From Putridiphycobacter sp045110285 (lineage in GTDB: Bacteria; Bacteroidota; Bacteroidia; Flavobacteriales_D; Crocinitomicaceae), in NCBI GenBank assembly GCA_045110285.1, contig JBGCGA010000029.1, positions 1-64,000 of the forward strand: a stretch of DNA of 64,000 nt. Direction: 5' to 3'. Shown piece by piece: positions 35,828 through 43,350 of this stretch. The notes under the pieces are model-generated. The model saw only the letters and a list, made by a program, of their open reading frames with translations, ran no database searches and was not told the DNA's origin. The first letter of the stretch is position 1. Each line of letters starts with the position of its first letter. The translations under genes were made by a program, and so were the position numbers.

Positions 35828-36380
35828 AATTAAAATTTATAAATTGATTAAGTTCTGATTTTACTTCCGCTACGTAATTTTTATTCTGCTTTTTGTATCG
35901 AATCATTTCGTGATAACCGATTAAATATTTGTAAAAAAGAATTGCCTTTTGCTGCGCTTCTTCACTTGAAAAATTCATTTCCATTAATATATTTTTAGTG
36001 AATTCGATTCTTTGCAAATCAATAGAATCAATTAAAGCTTGAAGTTTTTTGTCCTTTTGCGCATAGCGTTTTAGAAAAAAGATAAAATCGAGATATGGCT
36101 CTTTTTTAAACGTCAATTCTATTAACTTTAGGAATCTTTCTTCTGCAGAATTTTCGCTATTCGCGAGTGCAATGATTTGATCTGTATTTGAAGACACCCA
36201 AGAGGAAACTATTTCATTAATAAAGTCTGCTTTTGTTTTAAAATGCCAATAAAAACTAGATTTATTCACTTTTAGTTTTGCAGCCATTTTCTCAACAACA
36301 ATACCCGCTATTCCGTGTTTTGAAAACAATTGATATCCTAAAAAAATCCAGTCTTCCTTTTTTGCTACAATTTTTGGCAT
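35817..36380 (-). CDS. TetR-family transcriptional regulator
   Basis: The 187-aa protein has the N-terminal TetR helix-turn-helix: YQLFSKHGIAGIVVEKMAAKLKVNKSSFYWHFKTKADFINEIV (shown in shortened form as KVNKSSFYWHFK at about 36-47). The C-terminal ligand-binding part is divergent, and the ligand is unknown. Two matching 17-bp palindromes lie just upstream (36384-36400 and 36429-36445), one between the start codon and the likely promoter, so it probably represses its own operon. The second gene of that operon is the small membrane protein it overlaps. Confidence 0.92.
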   Translation of the reverse strand: MPKIVAKKEDWIFLGYQLFSKHGIAGIVVEKMAAKLKVNKSSFYWHFKTKADFINEIVSSWVSSNTDQIIALANSENSAEERFLKLIELTFKKEPYLDFIFFLKRYAQKDKKLQALIDSIDLQRIEFTKNILMEMNFSSEEAQQKAILFYKYLIGYHEMIRYKKQNKNYVAEVKSELNQFINFNYEN

Positions 36381-36383
36381 AAT

Positions 36384-36400
36384 TAGACGTTATCGTTTAA
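36384..36400. promoter_or_regulatory. probable TetR operator, proximal copy
   Basis: The minus strand reads TTAAACGATAACGTCTA, an imperfect palindrome starting 4 bp upstream of the tetR start codon. It matches the distal copy (TTAAACGGTAGCGTTTA) at 14 of 17 positions. Confidence 0.65.
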
Positions 36401-36428
36401 TAGAGGTAAATATAGGAATATATATTAA

Positions 36429-36445
36429 TTAAACGGTAGCGTTTA
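36429..36445. promoter_or_regulatory. probable TetR operator, distal copy
   Basis: TTAAACGGTAGCGTTTA, with arms AAACG / CGTTT, lies 45 bp centre to centre from the proximal copy. A near-consensus -7 element (TATATTTA on the minus strand) lies between the two copies, so binding at both would enclose the promoter. Confidence 0.65.
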
Positions 36446-36572
36446 TAAAAAATATTATTATGTTGTACTTTCTGTTATCCAGTTGTTCGAATAAGTTGGT
36501 AGATAAGCGGCATTTTAAACTGTGACTATGGCTGACTTAAAAAAAACATCCAACTCATTTAAAAACCGTATT

Positions 36573-37478
36573 TTAAATCATAAATTCATCTCCATCATTC
36601 ACACAAATTGTATTTTCAAAAAGTGTTTGCGCTTCGGTTTGGAGTACATCAGTGTCTTTGTAACGGGCTGAAAAATGGCCGAGGATCAATTTTCCCACAT
36701 TGGCTTTTTTTGCGATTTCGGCTGCTTGCAGAGCTGTTGTATGAAATGTGATTTTGGCTCTTTCTTTGTCTTTATCTATAAAAGTAGCTTCGTGATAGAG
36801 CACATCTGCATTTTGAATCCAGGCTGGCAGTTTTTGCAAGGCTTTGGTGTCGGTACAATAAGCGTAGGACTTTGGTGCTGGAGGGTCGGCAGTGAGCGTT
36901 TGGTGCAGAATTATTTCTCCTTCTCGCTCAATGTCTACTCCCTTTTTTAATTGAACCATTTCAGGAATAGTCAATTGATAAGGCTTAATTAATTCTGATA
37001 TAATGGATCGTTCTTTTATTTTTTCTTGAAACAAAAAACCATAGCATGGAATTCGGTGCTTTAGCGGAAAAGCATGCACTTCCATATTGTCGTCTTCAAA
37101 AATTAATGCCTTTTCTTTTAATTCAAGGTGATGAAATATTAATTCATAATTTAGTCTAACATAGGTCAATTCGAACTGATGCTTCAAAATTTGTTCTAAT
37201 TCGGGTGGAGCAAAAATATGCAATTTGGTTTCTCTGCCCAGCAAGTGCATACTAGCCAATAAACCTGGCAACCCTAAGTAATGATCGCCATGCAAATGCG
37301 AAATAAATATGTATTGAATTCTCTGAAATTTTACACCAAATTTTCGGAACTGTAATTGGGTCGACTCGCCGCAGTCAATTAATATTCTTCGCTCATTAAA
37401 ATTCAGATATTGAGCTGTCACTCCTCTACTTAACGTTGGAGTTGCCGCGCCAGATCCGAGTATGGTGAGTTTGATCAA
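36573..37478 (-). CDS. rnz: ribonuclease Z
   Basis: RNase Z removes the 3' trailer of tRNA precursors lacking CCA and is an MBL-fold zinc enzyme. The 301-aa protein has the family length. It has TILGSGAATPTLSRG at the N terminus, the zinc motif ISHLHGDHYLGLPG and the C-terminal LILGHFSARYKD. The start is a TTG at 37478 (reading ILE-LYS-LEU next); there is no in-frame ATG between it and an upstream stop. It is monocistronic, with a heptanucleotide tandem repeat directly upstream. Confidence 0.95.
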   Translation of the reverse strand: MIKLTILGSGAATPTLSRGVTAQYLNFNERRILIDCGESTQLQFRKFGVKFQRIQYIFISHLHGDHYLGLPGLLASMHLLGRETKLHIFAPPELEQILKHQFELTYVRLNYELIFHHLELKEKALIFEDDNMEVHAFPLKHRIPCYGFLFQEKIKERSIISELIKPYQLTIPEMVQLKKGVDIEREGEIILHQTLTADPPAPKSYAYCTDTKALQKLPAWIQNADVLYHEATFIDKDKERAKITFHTTALQAAEIAKKANVGKLILGHFSARYKDTDVLQTEAQTLFENTICVNDGDEFMI

Positions 37479-37480
37479 AA

Positions 37481-37515
37481 GGTTAATGGTTATTGGTTAT
37501 TGGTTAATGGTTAGG
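37481..37515. repeat. heptanucleotide tandem repeat immediately upstream of rnz
   Basis: Five consecutive 7-bp units read GGTTAAT, GGTTATT, GGTTATT, GGTTAAT, GGTTAGG, beginning 2 bp upstream of the rnz start codon. A length change would alter the leader or promoter spacing but not the rnz frame. Confidence 0.85.
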
Positions 37516-37678
37516 GGGTAATGGCTTTGGCTTGAAATTAATATTTAAGGCGAGAAAAAACTAATTTAATAAATCTGCTAAAAAAAAAGTGGCTTCCGTC
37601 GTTTGAAAAGCTATAAAATATAAAAAGGCATATATTTCAAATATCTAACAACCCATAACTATATACTCCCAACTATAT

Positions 37679-39034
37679 CTACATTCCTGGCATTCCCATT
37701 CCGCCACGCATGCCTTTCATTTGCTTCATCATTTGAGCCATATTCTTTTTATTACTCATCATGTGCATCATTTTTTTGGTTTCGCCAAATTGTTTTAAAA
37801 GCTTATTAACCTCATCTACCTTATTTCCGCTTCCTCGAGCAATTCGTTTTTTGCGACTTCCGTTTATGATTGCAGGATTGCCTCTTTCAGCTGGAGTCAT
37901 GGATTGAATAATGGCTTCAATTCCCTTAAAGGCATCATCATCAATATCGACTCCCTTCATAGCTTTGCCCATTCCCGGAATCATGCCCATTAAATCTTTT
38001 ACATTCCCCATTTTTTTGATTTGCTGCAATTGCGCATAAAAATCATCTAAATCGAATTTATTTTGGGCTATTTTCTTTTGAAGCTTTTTTGCTTCTTTTT
38101 CATCAAACTGCTCTTGTGCTTTTTCAACTAACGACACCACATCTCCCATTCCAAGGATTCTGTCTGCCATTCTTGAAGGATAAAATACATCCAAGGCATC
38201 CATTTTTTCGCCAGTACCAACAAATTTAATTGGTTTATTAACGACGGTTTTGATGGTTAAAGCAGCACCACCTCTTGTATCACCATCTAATTTGGTTAAA
38301 ATAACACCATCAAAATCAATTCTATCGTTAAAGGCTTTGGCAGTATTCACAGCATCTTGCCCGGTCATGGCATCCACCACAAATAGAGTTTCCGTAGGTT
38401 TAATGGCAGACTTCACTGCTGAAATCTCATCCATCATTTTTTCATCAACGGCTAAACGACCAGCTGTATCAATAATAACGACATTGAACCCATTCGATTT
38501 TGCATGTAAAATGGCCGCTTCCGCAATTTTAACTGGATTTTTTTCTTCTCTGTTGGAGTAAACCTCAACTCCTAATTGCTCACCTAATACATGTAATTGA
38601 TCAATGGCTGCAGGACGGTATACATCTGCCGCTACCAATAGTGGTGTTTTTCGTTGTTTAGTTTTTAGCCAGTTGGCTAATTTACCAGAGAAAGTTGTTT
38701 TACCAGAACCTTGCAAACCAGACATGAGAATGACTCCAGGATTTCCTTTAAAATCAATATCCTCTTGTTCGCCTCCCATGAGGGTCACCAATTCTTCGTG
38801 ACAAATTTTGGTTAATAATTGCCCTGGAGAAACGGTTGTTAATACATTTCTACCAATGGCTTTTTCTTTAACCGTATTTGTAAATTCTTTTGCTGTTTTA
38901 AAGTTAACATCAGCATCTAGTAAGGCACGGCGTACCTCTTTTAAAGTTTCTGCTACATTAATTTCAGTAATTTGCCCCTGCCCTTTCAGTACTTTAAAGG
39001 CCCTATCAAATTTTTCACTTAAATTTTCAAACAT
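37679..39034 (-). CDS. ffh: signal recognition particle protein Ffh
   Basis: Ffh is the GTPase of the signal recognition particle, which targets nascent membrane proteins to FtsY and SecYEG. I start it at the ATG at 39034 (451 aa); the frame runs back to a TTG at 39064. The N domain (MFENLSEKFDRAFKVLKG), the G domain (GLQGSGKTTFSGKLA, then DTAGRLAVDEKM) and the Met-rich M domain ending MMKQMKGMRGGMGMPGM are all present. The promoter at 39069-39098 agrees with the ATG start. Confidence 0.97.
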   Translation of the reverse strand: MFENLSEKFDRAFKVLKGQGQITEINVAETLKEVRRALLDADVNFKTAKEFTNTVKEKAIGRNVLTTVSPGQLLTKICHEELVTLMGGEQEDIDFKGNPGVILMSGLQGSGKTTFSGKLANWLKTKQRKTPLLVAADVYRPAAIDQLHVLGEQLGVEVYSNREEKNPVKIAEAAILHAKSNGFNVVIIDTAGRLAVDEKMMDEISAVKSAIKPTETLFVVDAMTGQDAVNTAKAFNDRIDFDGVILTKLDGDTRGGAALTIKTVVNKPIKFVGTGEKMDALDVFYPSRMADRILGMGDVVSLVEKAQEQFDEKEAKKLQKKIAQNKFDLDDFYAQLQQIKKMGNVKDLMGMIPGMGKAMKGVDIDDDAFKGIEAIIQSMTPAERGNPAIINGSRKKRIARGSGNKVDEVNKLLKQFGETKKMMHMMSNKKNMAQMMKQMKGMRGGMGMPGM

Positions 39035-39068
39035 GCTTATTGAATTGTTTATCTGGTAATACAATTGG

Positions 39069-39098
39069 CAAAGTTAGTGTTTTTGCCCGATTTTACAA
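39069..39098 (-). promoter_or_regulatory. ffh promoter, full Bacteroidota consensus
   Basis: On the minus strand TTG (39098-39096), a 19-bp spacer and TAACTTTG (39076-39069) match the -33/-7 consensus TTG-N19-TAnnTTTG. The start codon at 39034 is about 35 bp further on. Confidence 0.75.
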
Positions 39099-39110
39099 AG
39101 GCTAAAGACC

Positions 39111-39569
39111 CTACTTCATTTCTCCAATTTTAAGAAAGTCTAGGCTTTCGCCTTTGTGACCCGTCACTTTTATAGTAAATTCATGGTCTTTCTCTCCCGC
39201 TTCAATTTTTTCGTCATACATAATGTACTCCGTGTTATCAGAAAAACCTGCCTTAAACTCAATAGACTCTATGACTTGATCAGAAGTATTGGAGATGATA
39301 CCCGAAATCACCCATTTTCCAAACACTCTTTTTTTAGAATCGTAAGATTCAATGGTTACTTTACCAGTGCCTAAATTGGCTTGAGAAATTATATTTTCAT
39401 TGGTAGCAGCTTCATCTATGGCTTCACCAGATGGCTCTCCGCTTGGAACAAGAATATAAATGAGTACTGCAACTGCTAATGCAATCAGACCATAAAGTTT
39501 TCTTTTCGATTTTTTAGGTTCAACAGCTACTTGGTTTTGCTGGGCTCCAATCTCTTTTTCTTCGCTCAT
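39111..39569 (-). CDS. single-pass membrane protein of unknown function
   Basis: Started at the ATG at 39569 (152 aa); the frame extends to a TTG at 39590. A charged cytoplasmic N terminus (about 1-25) precedes one helix, LYGLIALAVAVLIYILVPSG (about 26-45). The outside part carries one domain with strands such as KRVFGKWVISGIISN and IESIEFKAGFSDN, resembling small immunoglobulin-like folds of the FxLYD type. I could not confirm that family. It is 47 bp upstream of the ffh promoter region and preceded by a strong terminator. Confidence 0.72.
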   Translation of the reverse strand: MSEEKEIGAQQNQVAVEPKKSKRKLYGLIALAVAVLIYILVPSGEPSGEAIDEAATNENIISQANLGTGKVTIESYDSKKRVFGKWVISGIISNTSDQVIESIEFKAGFSDNTEYIMYDEKIEAGEKDHEFTIKVTGHKGESLDFLKIGEMK

Positions 39570-39593
39570 AATCTTATAACTAAAATACAAAAA

Positions 39594-39626
39594 TAAAAAA
39601 GCATCCGTTTAAAACGGATGCTTTTT
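39594..39626. terminator. bidirectional rho-independent terminator
   Basis: A 10-bp perfect stem (GCATCCGTTT / AAACGGATGC) is flanked by A-rich sequence on the left and T-rich on the right. On the minus strand it ends the MbnP-like gene (39647-40477) 21-26 bp before its stop and precedes the next gene. Confidence 0.85.
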
Positions 39627-39646
39627 AAAAAATATATGTTTCCGCT

Positions 39647-40477
39647 CTATTCTACTCCAACAATCTCAAATACATTTCCTGCATTTTCTGAAATATCTAA
39701 TTGAGCAGCTTTATTACCCATTAAGTTGGTACCTAAAACATTCAAATCCCATAAATTTGGATTTTCAAACCATTGATCGATTTGCATTCCTATTTCAATG
39801 GTTCTATCTTCGTTCATCTCAATGTTATTGTCAAATCTTACGTAAACATAATTTGGCTCTGCGGAAGAGGGATCATTAGGATCCTGAGTATTACTTCCAT
39901 TATGAAAGTTAAACCCTGTTGTGTCACCATCTGTTTTGATAAATTCGCCGTCAAATTGCAATTGATGAAACCCTAAACCCAGCGGCTGAGGCCAACCCCA
40001 ATTTACCGCATTCCATTCCGGAAAGTTTTCGTTAATATTTCTATCAGGCGTCAGACCGTAGATAAAACTGAAGCCGACATATTCTACCGGGTCAATTTTT
40101 TCAGATAGCTCATGCATTAAAGTTGTTGCATCAGCTAGATCGATTAAGTGTCCCATTTCTACATGTACACTATCTCCATCAGCTTTGAAAAAACTAACAT
40201 CAGAAATGGAATACCTTAACCTTTCAATGGCTATTTTAGTTCCAAACGCATTGGTAAATTTAAATTGGTTATAATCACCTGCTGTGACGTTTTCGTCATT
40301 AAAGCTTTGCGTAAATTGTAAAGTTACTTGATTGTTGTACTTACATGTACCATCATCTTTTTTTGCTTCATCACTGTAATTAAATGCAGTGCTATCTGTG
40401 CAGCCTTTTTTTCGGCATGATGTGGCCATTAGACTTAAACTTGCAATGGCTATTAAGCCATATTTTAATGTTTTCAT
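39647..40477 (-). CDS. MbnP-family lipoprotein, possible copper binding
   Basis: The 276-aa protein has a lipoprotein signal (SLMATSC, Cys about 21) and a short Cys-rich motif found on many Bacteroidota surface proteins (GCTDSTAFNYSDEAKKDDGTC). The body has features of the MbnP family: SYDISDVSFFKADGD-type strand (here RYSISDVSFF), MGHLIDLADA, NWGWPQPLG and FDNNIEMNEDRTIEIGMQIDQWF. In methanotrophs MbnP is a periplasmic copper-binding protein paired with MbnH, but no MbnH-like cytochrome is adjacent. Metal binding here is inference from family. Confidence 0.8.
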   Translation of the reverse strand: MKTLKYGLIAIASLSLMATSCRKKGCTDSTAFNYSDEAKKDDGTCKYNNQVTLQFTQSFNDENVTAGDYNQFKFTNAFGTKIAIERLRYSISDVSFFKADGDSVHVEMGHLIDLADATTLMHELSEKIDPVEYVGFSFIYGLTPDRNINENFPEWNAVNWGWPQPLGLGFHQLQFDGEFIKTDGDTTGFNFHNGSNTQDPNDPSSAEPNYVYVRFDNNIEMNEDRTIEIGMQIDQWFENPNLWDLNVLGTNLMGNKAAQLDISENAGNVFEIVGVE

Positions 40478-40631
40478 TTTTTTTATTAATTAAGTGGTCA
40501 TAAAAATGACCTATTTCGTAATTCTTCTTATCAAATCTATATTATAGACGATTATTGTGCCGATTAGGTTGGCTTTTTAACTTTTTTTACACCCGCTCTA
40601 AATGACATTAATTTTGGTGTTTAATTCTAAT

Positions 40632-41033
40632 CTAACTAAATGGCTTTGGAGGAGTGAAAATTTCACCCACGAAGGATTTAATACTGCCTTCAATAGCAGC
40701 AAAATAATCTTTCTGACACTTGTGAGTCGGACTTTTAAAAGAAATTTCAGTATTTAACACTACAAAAGCTGGACTGAAAATTTCCATCTCAGGCAAACTT
40801 TCGTCAACTGGAGTCTTTGGTTCAGTTTCGGCAAGTTGCTTTTGCAAATAACAATGCCCTTCACACTTTAAAGCAGGTTTGTCTTTATTCATACAAAAGT
40901 CGGCTATAATTTGAGCCTGATTATTGTAAAAATGTAAAATTTTAATGGTAGGTGTAATTGTCACTGCTAATATTAAGCAGACTATTACCAGTGCTATGAC
41001 CTGTTTCAAGTACATCCTAAACAAAAGTAACAT
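40632..41033 (-). CDS. membrane-anchored Cys-containing protein of unknown function
   Basis: I start at the ATG at 41033 (133 aa); ATG 41015 is an alternative and the frame begins at a TTG. An N-terminal helix (about 7-27) anchors a domain with C-x5-C-x3-C pattern around FCMNKDKPALKCEGHCYLQKQL and a further Cys in THKCQKDYF. The region after it is rich in Pro and ends TPPKPFS. The Cys pattern and the position upstream of an MbnP-like lipoprotein and beside an ArsR operon hint at metal handling, but no function can be assigned. Confidence 0.7.
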   Translation of the reverse strand: MLLLFRMYLKQVIALVIVCLILAVTITPTIKILHFYNNQAQIIADFCMNKDKPALKCEGHCYLQKQLAETEPKTPVDESLPEMEIFSPAFVVLNTEISFKSPTHKCQKDYFAAIEGSIKSFVGEIFTPPKPFS

Positions 41034-41089
41034 AATTAAATTCAAAATAAAATGACATTTGTTACATAAGAAATAAATTTATTATCGTA

Positions 41090-41101
41090 ATATTGCAATA
41101 T
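41090..41101. promoter_or_regulatory. perfect palindrome upstream of arsR, possible operator
   Basis: ATATTGCAATAT is a 12-bp perfect palindrome that ends 6 bp before the arsR ATG at 41108. ArsR proteins usually bind such dyads near their own promoter, so autoregulation is likely. Confidence 0.55.
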
Positions 41102-41107
41102 ATAATT

Positions 41108-41443
41108 ATGGGAGTTACAAAAACCAATCTTTTTACTGATCCTCAAAACAATTTAGCTGCCATGGCTAAAGTACTGGGGCACCCTGCCAGAATAGCAATT
41201 CTTGAAATTCTATTGAAGAGTGACACTTGCATTAATTCAACTTTAGTGAATGAATTGGGGCTAGCTCAGGCCACCATTAGCCAACATTTAAAAGAACTAA
41301 AAAACAGTGGCCTCATTCAGGGAACAATTGATGGAAAAGCAATGAGTTACTGCATCAACCCCAAATCTTGGCAAAATTTAAAAGACAATTTAAATCAATT
41401 ATTTAATCAACACAGCTGTTGTTCAGATTCGAACTGCTGTTAA
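41108..41443 (+). CDS. ArsR-family metalloregulatory repressor
   Basis: I start at the ATG at 41108 (111 aa); the frame extends to a TTG at 41093 inside the palindrome. The winged helix is visible as KVLGHPARIAILEIL and LAQATISQHLKELKNSGLI. The N-terminal part has a single Cys (SDTCINS), and the C terminus ends in HSCCSDSNCC, a likely thiol binding site for arsenite or a similar soft metal. It is the first gene of a three-gene operon with a DUF6428-like protein and a CX5R phosphatase-like protein. Confidence 0.92.
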   Translation: MGVTKTNLFTDPQNNLAAMAKVLGHPARIAILEILLKSDTCINSTLVNELGLAQATISQHLKELKNSGLIQGTIDGKAMSYCINPKSWQNLKDNLNQLFNQHSCCSDSNCC

Positions 41444-41453
41444 AAACACAATT

Positions 41454-41927
41454 ATGAAATTATCGACATTTAAATCATTACTAAGCAATAAAAGCACTAT
41501 TGGATTTACTCTACCAAGCGGAGAAGAAGTACCAAGTCATTTCCATGTGACTGAAGTAGGACAAATTGATAAGCGATTTATTGACTGTGGAGGAACTTTG
41601 AGAAATGAATCAGTCATTAATTTTCAGTTATGGGAAGCGAATGATTATGACCATAGGCTGGCTCCTGACAAGCTATTAAACATCATTAATTTAGCCCAAA
41701 ACAAATTAGAACTTGGAGATTTTGAAATTGAAGTAGAGTATCAAGGGCAAACTATTCAAAAATTTGGAATTGAAGAAGGTACAGAATCATTTTTATTAAG
41801 TTCTAAACAAACGGATTGTCTGGCTATGGATTCGTGTGGTGTACCAGCAGAAAAAATTAAGATCTCTATGGCAGAATTAAACAATTCTGATGGAGAAACA
41901 TGCACACCAGGTGGCGGATGTTGCTAA
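41454..41927 (+). CDS. DUF6428-like protein with vicinal Cys tail
   Basis: The 157-aa cytosolic protein begins MKLSTFKSLLSNKSTIGFTLPSGEEVPSHFHVTEVG, matching my memory of the DUF6428 family found in ars loci of Bacteroidota. It has conserved His (SHFHVTEVG), Asp and Trp residues and ends in ETCTPGGGCC. The tail echoes that of the ArsR upstream. It lies 10 bp after arsR and 12 bp before the phosphatase-like gene. Biochemical function is unknown; metalloid binding or delivery is inference. Confidence 0.8.
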   Translation: MKLSTFKSLLSNKSTIGFTLPSGEEVPSHFHVTEVGQIDKRFIDCGGTLRNESVINFQLWEANDYDHRLAPDKLLNIINLAQNKLELGDFEIEVEYQGQTIQKFGIEEGTESFLLSSKQTDCLAMDSCGVPAEKIKISMAELNNSDGETCTPGGGCC

Positions 41928-41939
41928 CTTTGCGCACCT

Positions 41940-42542
41940 ATGTATCACCATATTAAAAGTCTTATTTCTTTAATGGACAGCAGTTCCATTTCAGTTGATC
42001 GGAAGAAAACGCTTAACAGTTTAACAGTAGCAATTCAAAAAGAGATTGATAAATCAGGGGAAGCAAAACTTAATTTTATTTGCACTCACAATTCTCGACG
42101 AAGTCAAATGGCTCAAGTTTGGGCTTCTGTAGCAGCCTACCATTTTAAGCATAAGGTCGCTTCTTTTTCAGGCGGAACAGAAGTGACTGCTGTTGCTCCT
42201 CAAGTTTTAACTGCTTTCGACCATTTTGGCTTTGATATTGAAAGAGCAAGTGGTAAAAATAGCAGACATATTCTATCATTTAACTCTAAGAATTCAGCTA
42301 TAGGATTACAGTCAAAACTATATAATGCTGCTGTTAACCCAGTAGAAAATTTTTTAGCGGTAATGACCTGTTCAGATGCAGATGATAATTGTCCGTTTAT
42401 TACTGGATGCACACAAAGAATTCCTTTAACATATAACGACCCGAAGCATTTTGATAGTTCAATTATTGAGCAAACCATGTATCAGTACGAATGCTTTAAA
42501 ATAGGAACCGAAATTTTTTATGCTTTTGAGCAGTTAAAATAG
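41940..42542 (+). CDS. low-molecular-weight phosphatase / arsenate-reductase-like protein
   Basis: The 200-aa protein has the P-loop CX5R of low-molecular-weight tyrosine phosphatases and thioredoxin-type arsenate reductases: FICTHNSRRSQMAQ (about 45-58). Further Cys residues are in MTCSDADDNCPFITGC (about 139-154), a plausible thiol relay. With ArsR and the DUF6428-like protein upstream, arsenate reduction is more likely than protein dephosphorylation. No arsenite efflux pump (ArsB or Acr3) and no ArsM is in the window. Confidence 0.87.
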   Translation: MYHHIKSLISLMDSSSISVDRKKTLNSLTVAIQKEIDKSGEAKLNFICTHNSRRSQMAQVWASVAAYHFKHKVASFSGGTEVTAVAPQVLTAFDHFGFDIERASGKNSRHILSFNSKNSAIGLQSKLYNAAVNPVENFLAVMTCSDADDNCPFITGCTQRIPLTYNDPKHFDSSIIEQTMYQYECFKIGTEIFYAFEQLK

Positions 42543-42627
42543 AATTTGTAAAACCATGGTGGTCGCGTTTTTGAAAAGTTGTCCTAGGGAATAGAGTAGT
42601 TAATTCTCAAATATATCTTTACAACTC

Positions 42628-42658
42628 TTGCATTTTGATAGTAATACTATTATATTTG
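42628..42658 (+). promoter_or_regulatory. tetR-sulP-carbonic anhydrase promoter with embedded operator
   Basis: TTG (42628-42630), a 20-bp spacer and TATATTTG (42651-42658) match the -33/-7 consensus. The spacer contains the 13-bp palindrome ATAGTAATACTAT (42638-42650), directly abutting the -7 box. The same palindrome and box recur at 50213-50235. The ATG at 42676 is 17 bp downstream. Confidence 0.8.
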
Positions 42659-42675
42659 ACTTGTTTCAAGACCAT

Positions 42676-43335
42676 ATGCAATACTTACATATCCAAGTCA
42701 AAGTTAGTGACGAACTCTACAAAAAAGATCCGGAATCTTCAGAATTGGGAAAAAGGATTGTATCCAGAGGGATTGAATTGATGGATGAATTGGGCTATGA
42801 AGATTTCACTTTCAAAAAACTAGGCATTGCAATAGGCTCTCCTGAAAGTTCAATTTACCGGTACTTTGATTCCAAACATTCATTATTGGTATACTTATAT
42901 GCTTGGTACTGGAGTTGGATGGAATACAGGTTAGTTTTTGGAATTATCAATAAAAATTCTCCTGAAGAAAAGCTAAAATCAGCGATTGAAATTTTATGCA
43001 GCCCTATTGAGTTAGATGACACTTTTGAGCACATTGATGAAATTATTTTAAATAGAATTATTGTTGCAGAATCGATCAAAGTATTCCATAATAAAACAGT
43101 TGATGAGCACAATCAGAAGGGCCATTTTAGGCCATTTAAGCAAATCATTGAGCGCGTTAGTTCAATTGTGTCCGAAGTCAATCCGAATTACCCTTATCCT
43201 AATATGCTTGTTTTTGCAATGGTAGATGGTGCCATTGAGCAAACACATTTTGCTTCTCACTTTCCTACTGTTACGGATGCATGTAAAAATATTTCAGACT
43301 TTTACACCGATCTGATTTTTAAATCTATCAAATAA
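42676..43335 (+). CDS. TetR-family transcriptional regulator of a transporter regulon
   Basis: I start at the ATG at 42676 (219 aa); an in-frame TTG at 42628 is part of the promoter, so it cannot be the start. The helix-turn-helix lies at about 25-65 (ELMDELGYEDFTFKKLGIA, then SPESSIYRYFDSKHSLL). The C-terminal domain is divergent; the ligand is unknown. It is followed 15 bp later by the SulP gene, and then by carbonic anhydrase. A palindrome in its own promoter and the same palindrome in front of the ABC operon make it the likely regulator of both. Confidence 0.9.
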   Translation: MQYLHIQVKVSDELYKKDPESSELGKRIVSRGIELMDELGYEDFTFKKLGIAIGSPESSIYRYFDSKHSLLVYLYAWYWSWMEYRLVFGIINKNSPEEKLKSAIEILCSPIELDDTFEHIDEIILNRIIVAESIKVFHNKTVDEHNQKGHFRPFKQIIERVSSIVSEVNPNYPYPNMLVFAMVDGAIEQTHFASHFPTVTDACKNISDFYTDLIFKSIK

Positions 43336-43350
43336 TTTAATATAAAGTAT

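Noticed and set aside
36446..36572. Possible small gene between tetR operators and rnz
   Set aside because: All frames are short and interrupted and no promoter or terminator is visible.
37481..37515. Tandem repeat as a possible CRISPR array
   Set aside because: Units are 7 bp with no spacers and no cas genes nearby; it is a simple tandem repeat.
38250..38801. Plus-strand open frames inside ffh
   Set aside because: Antisense to the conserved GTPase domain of ffh.
42628..42675. TTG at 42628 as the tetR start
   Set aside because: It is the -33 element of the promoter, and the operator and -7 box lie between it and the first ATG at 42676.
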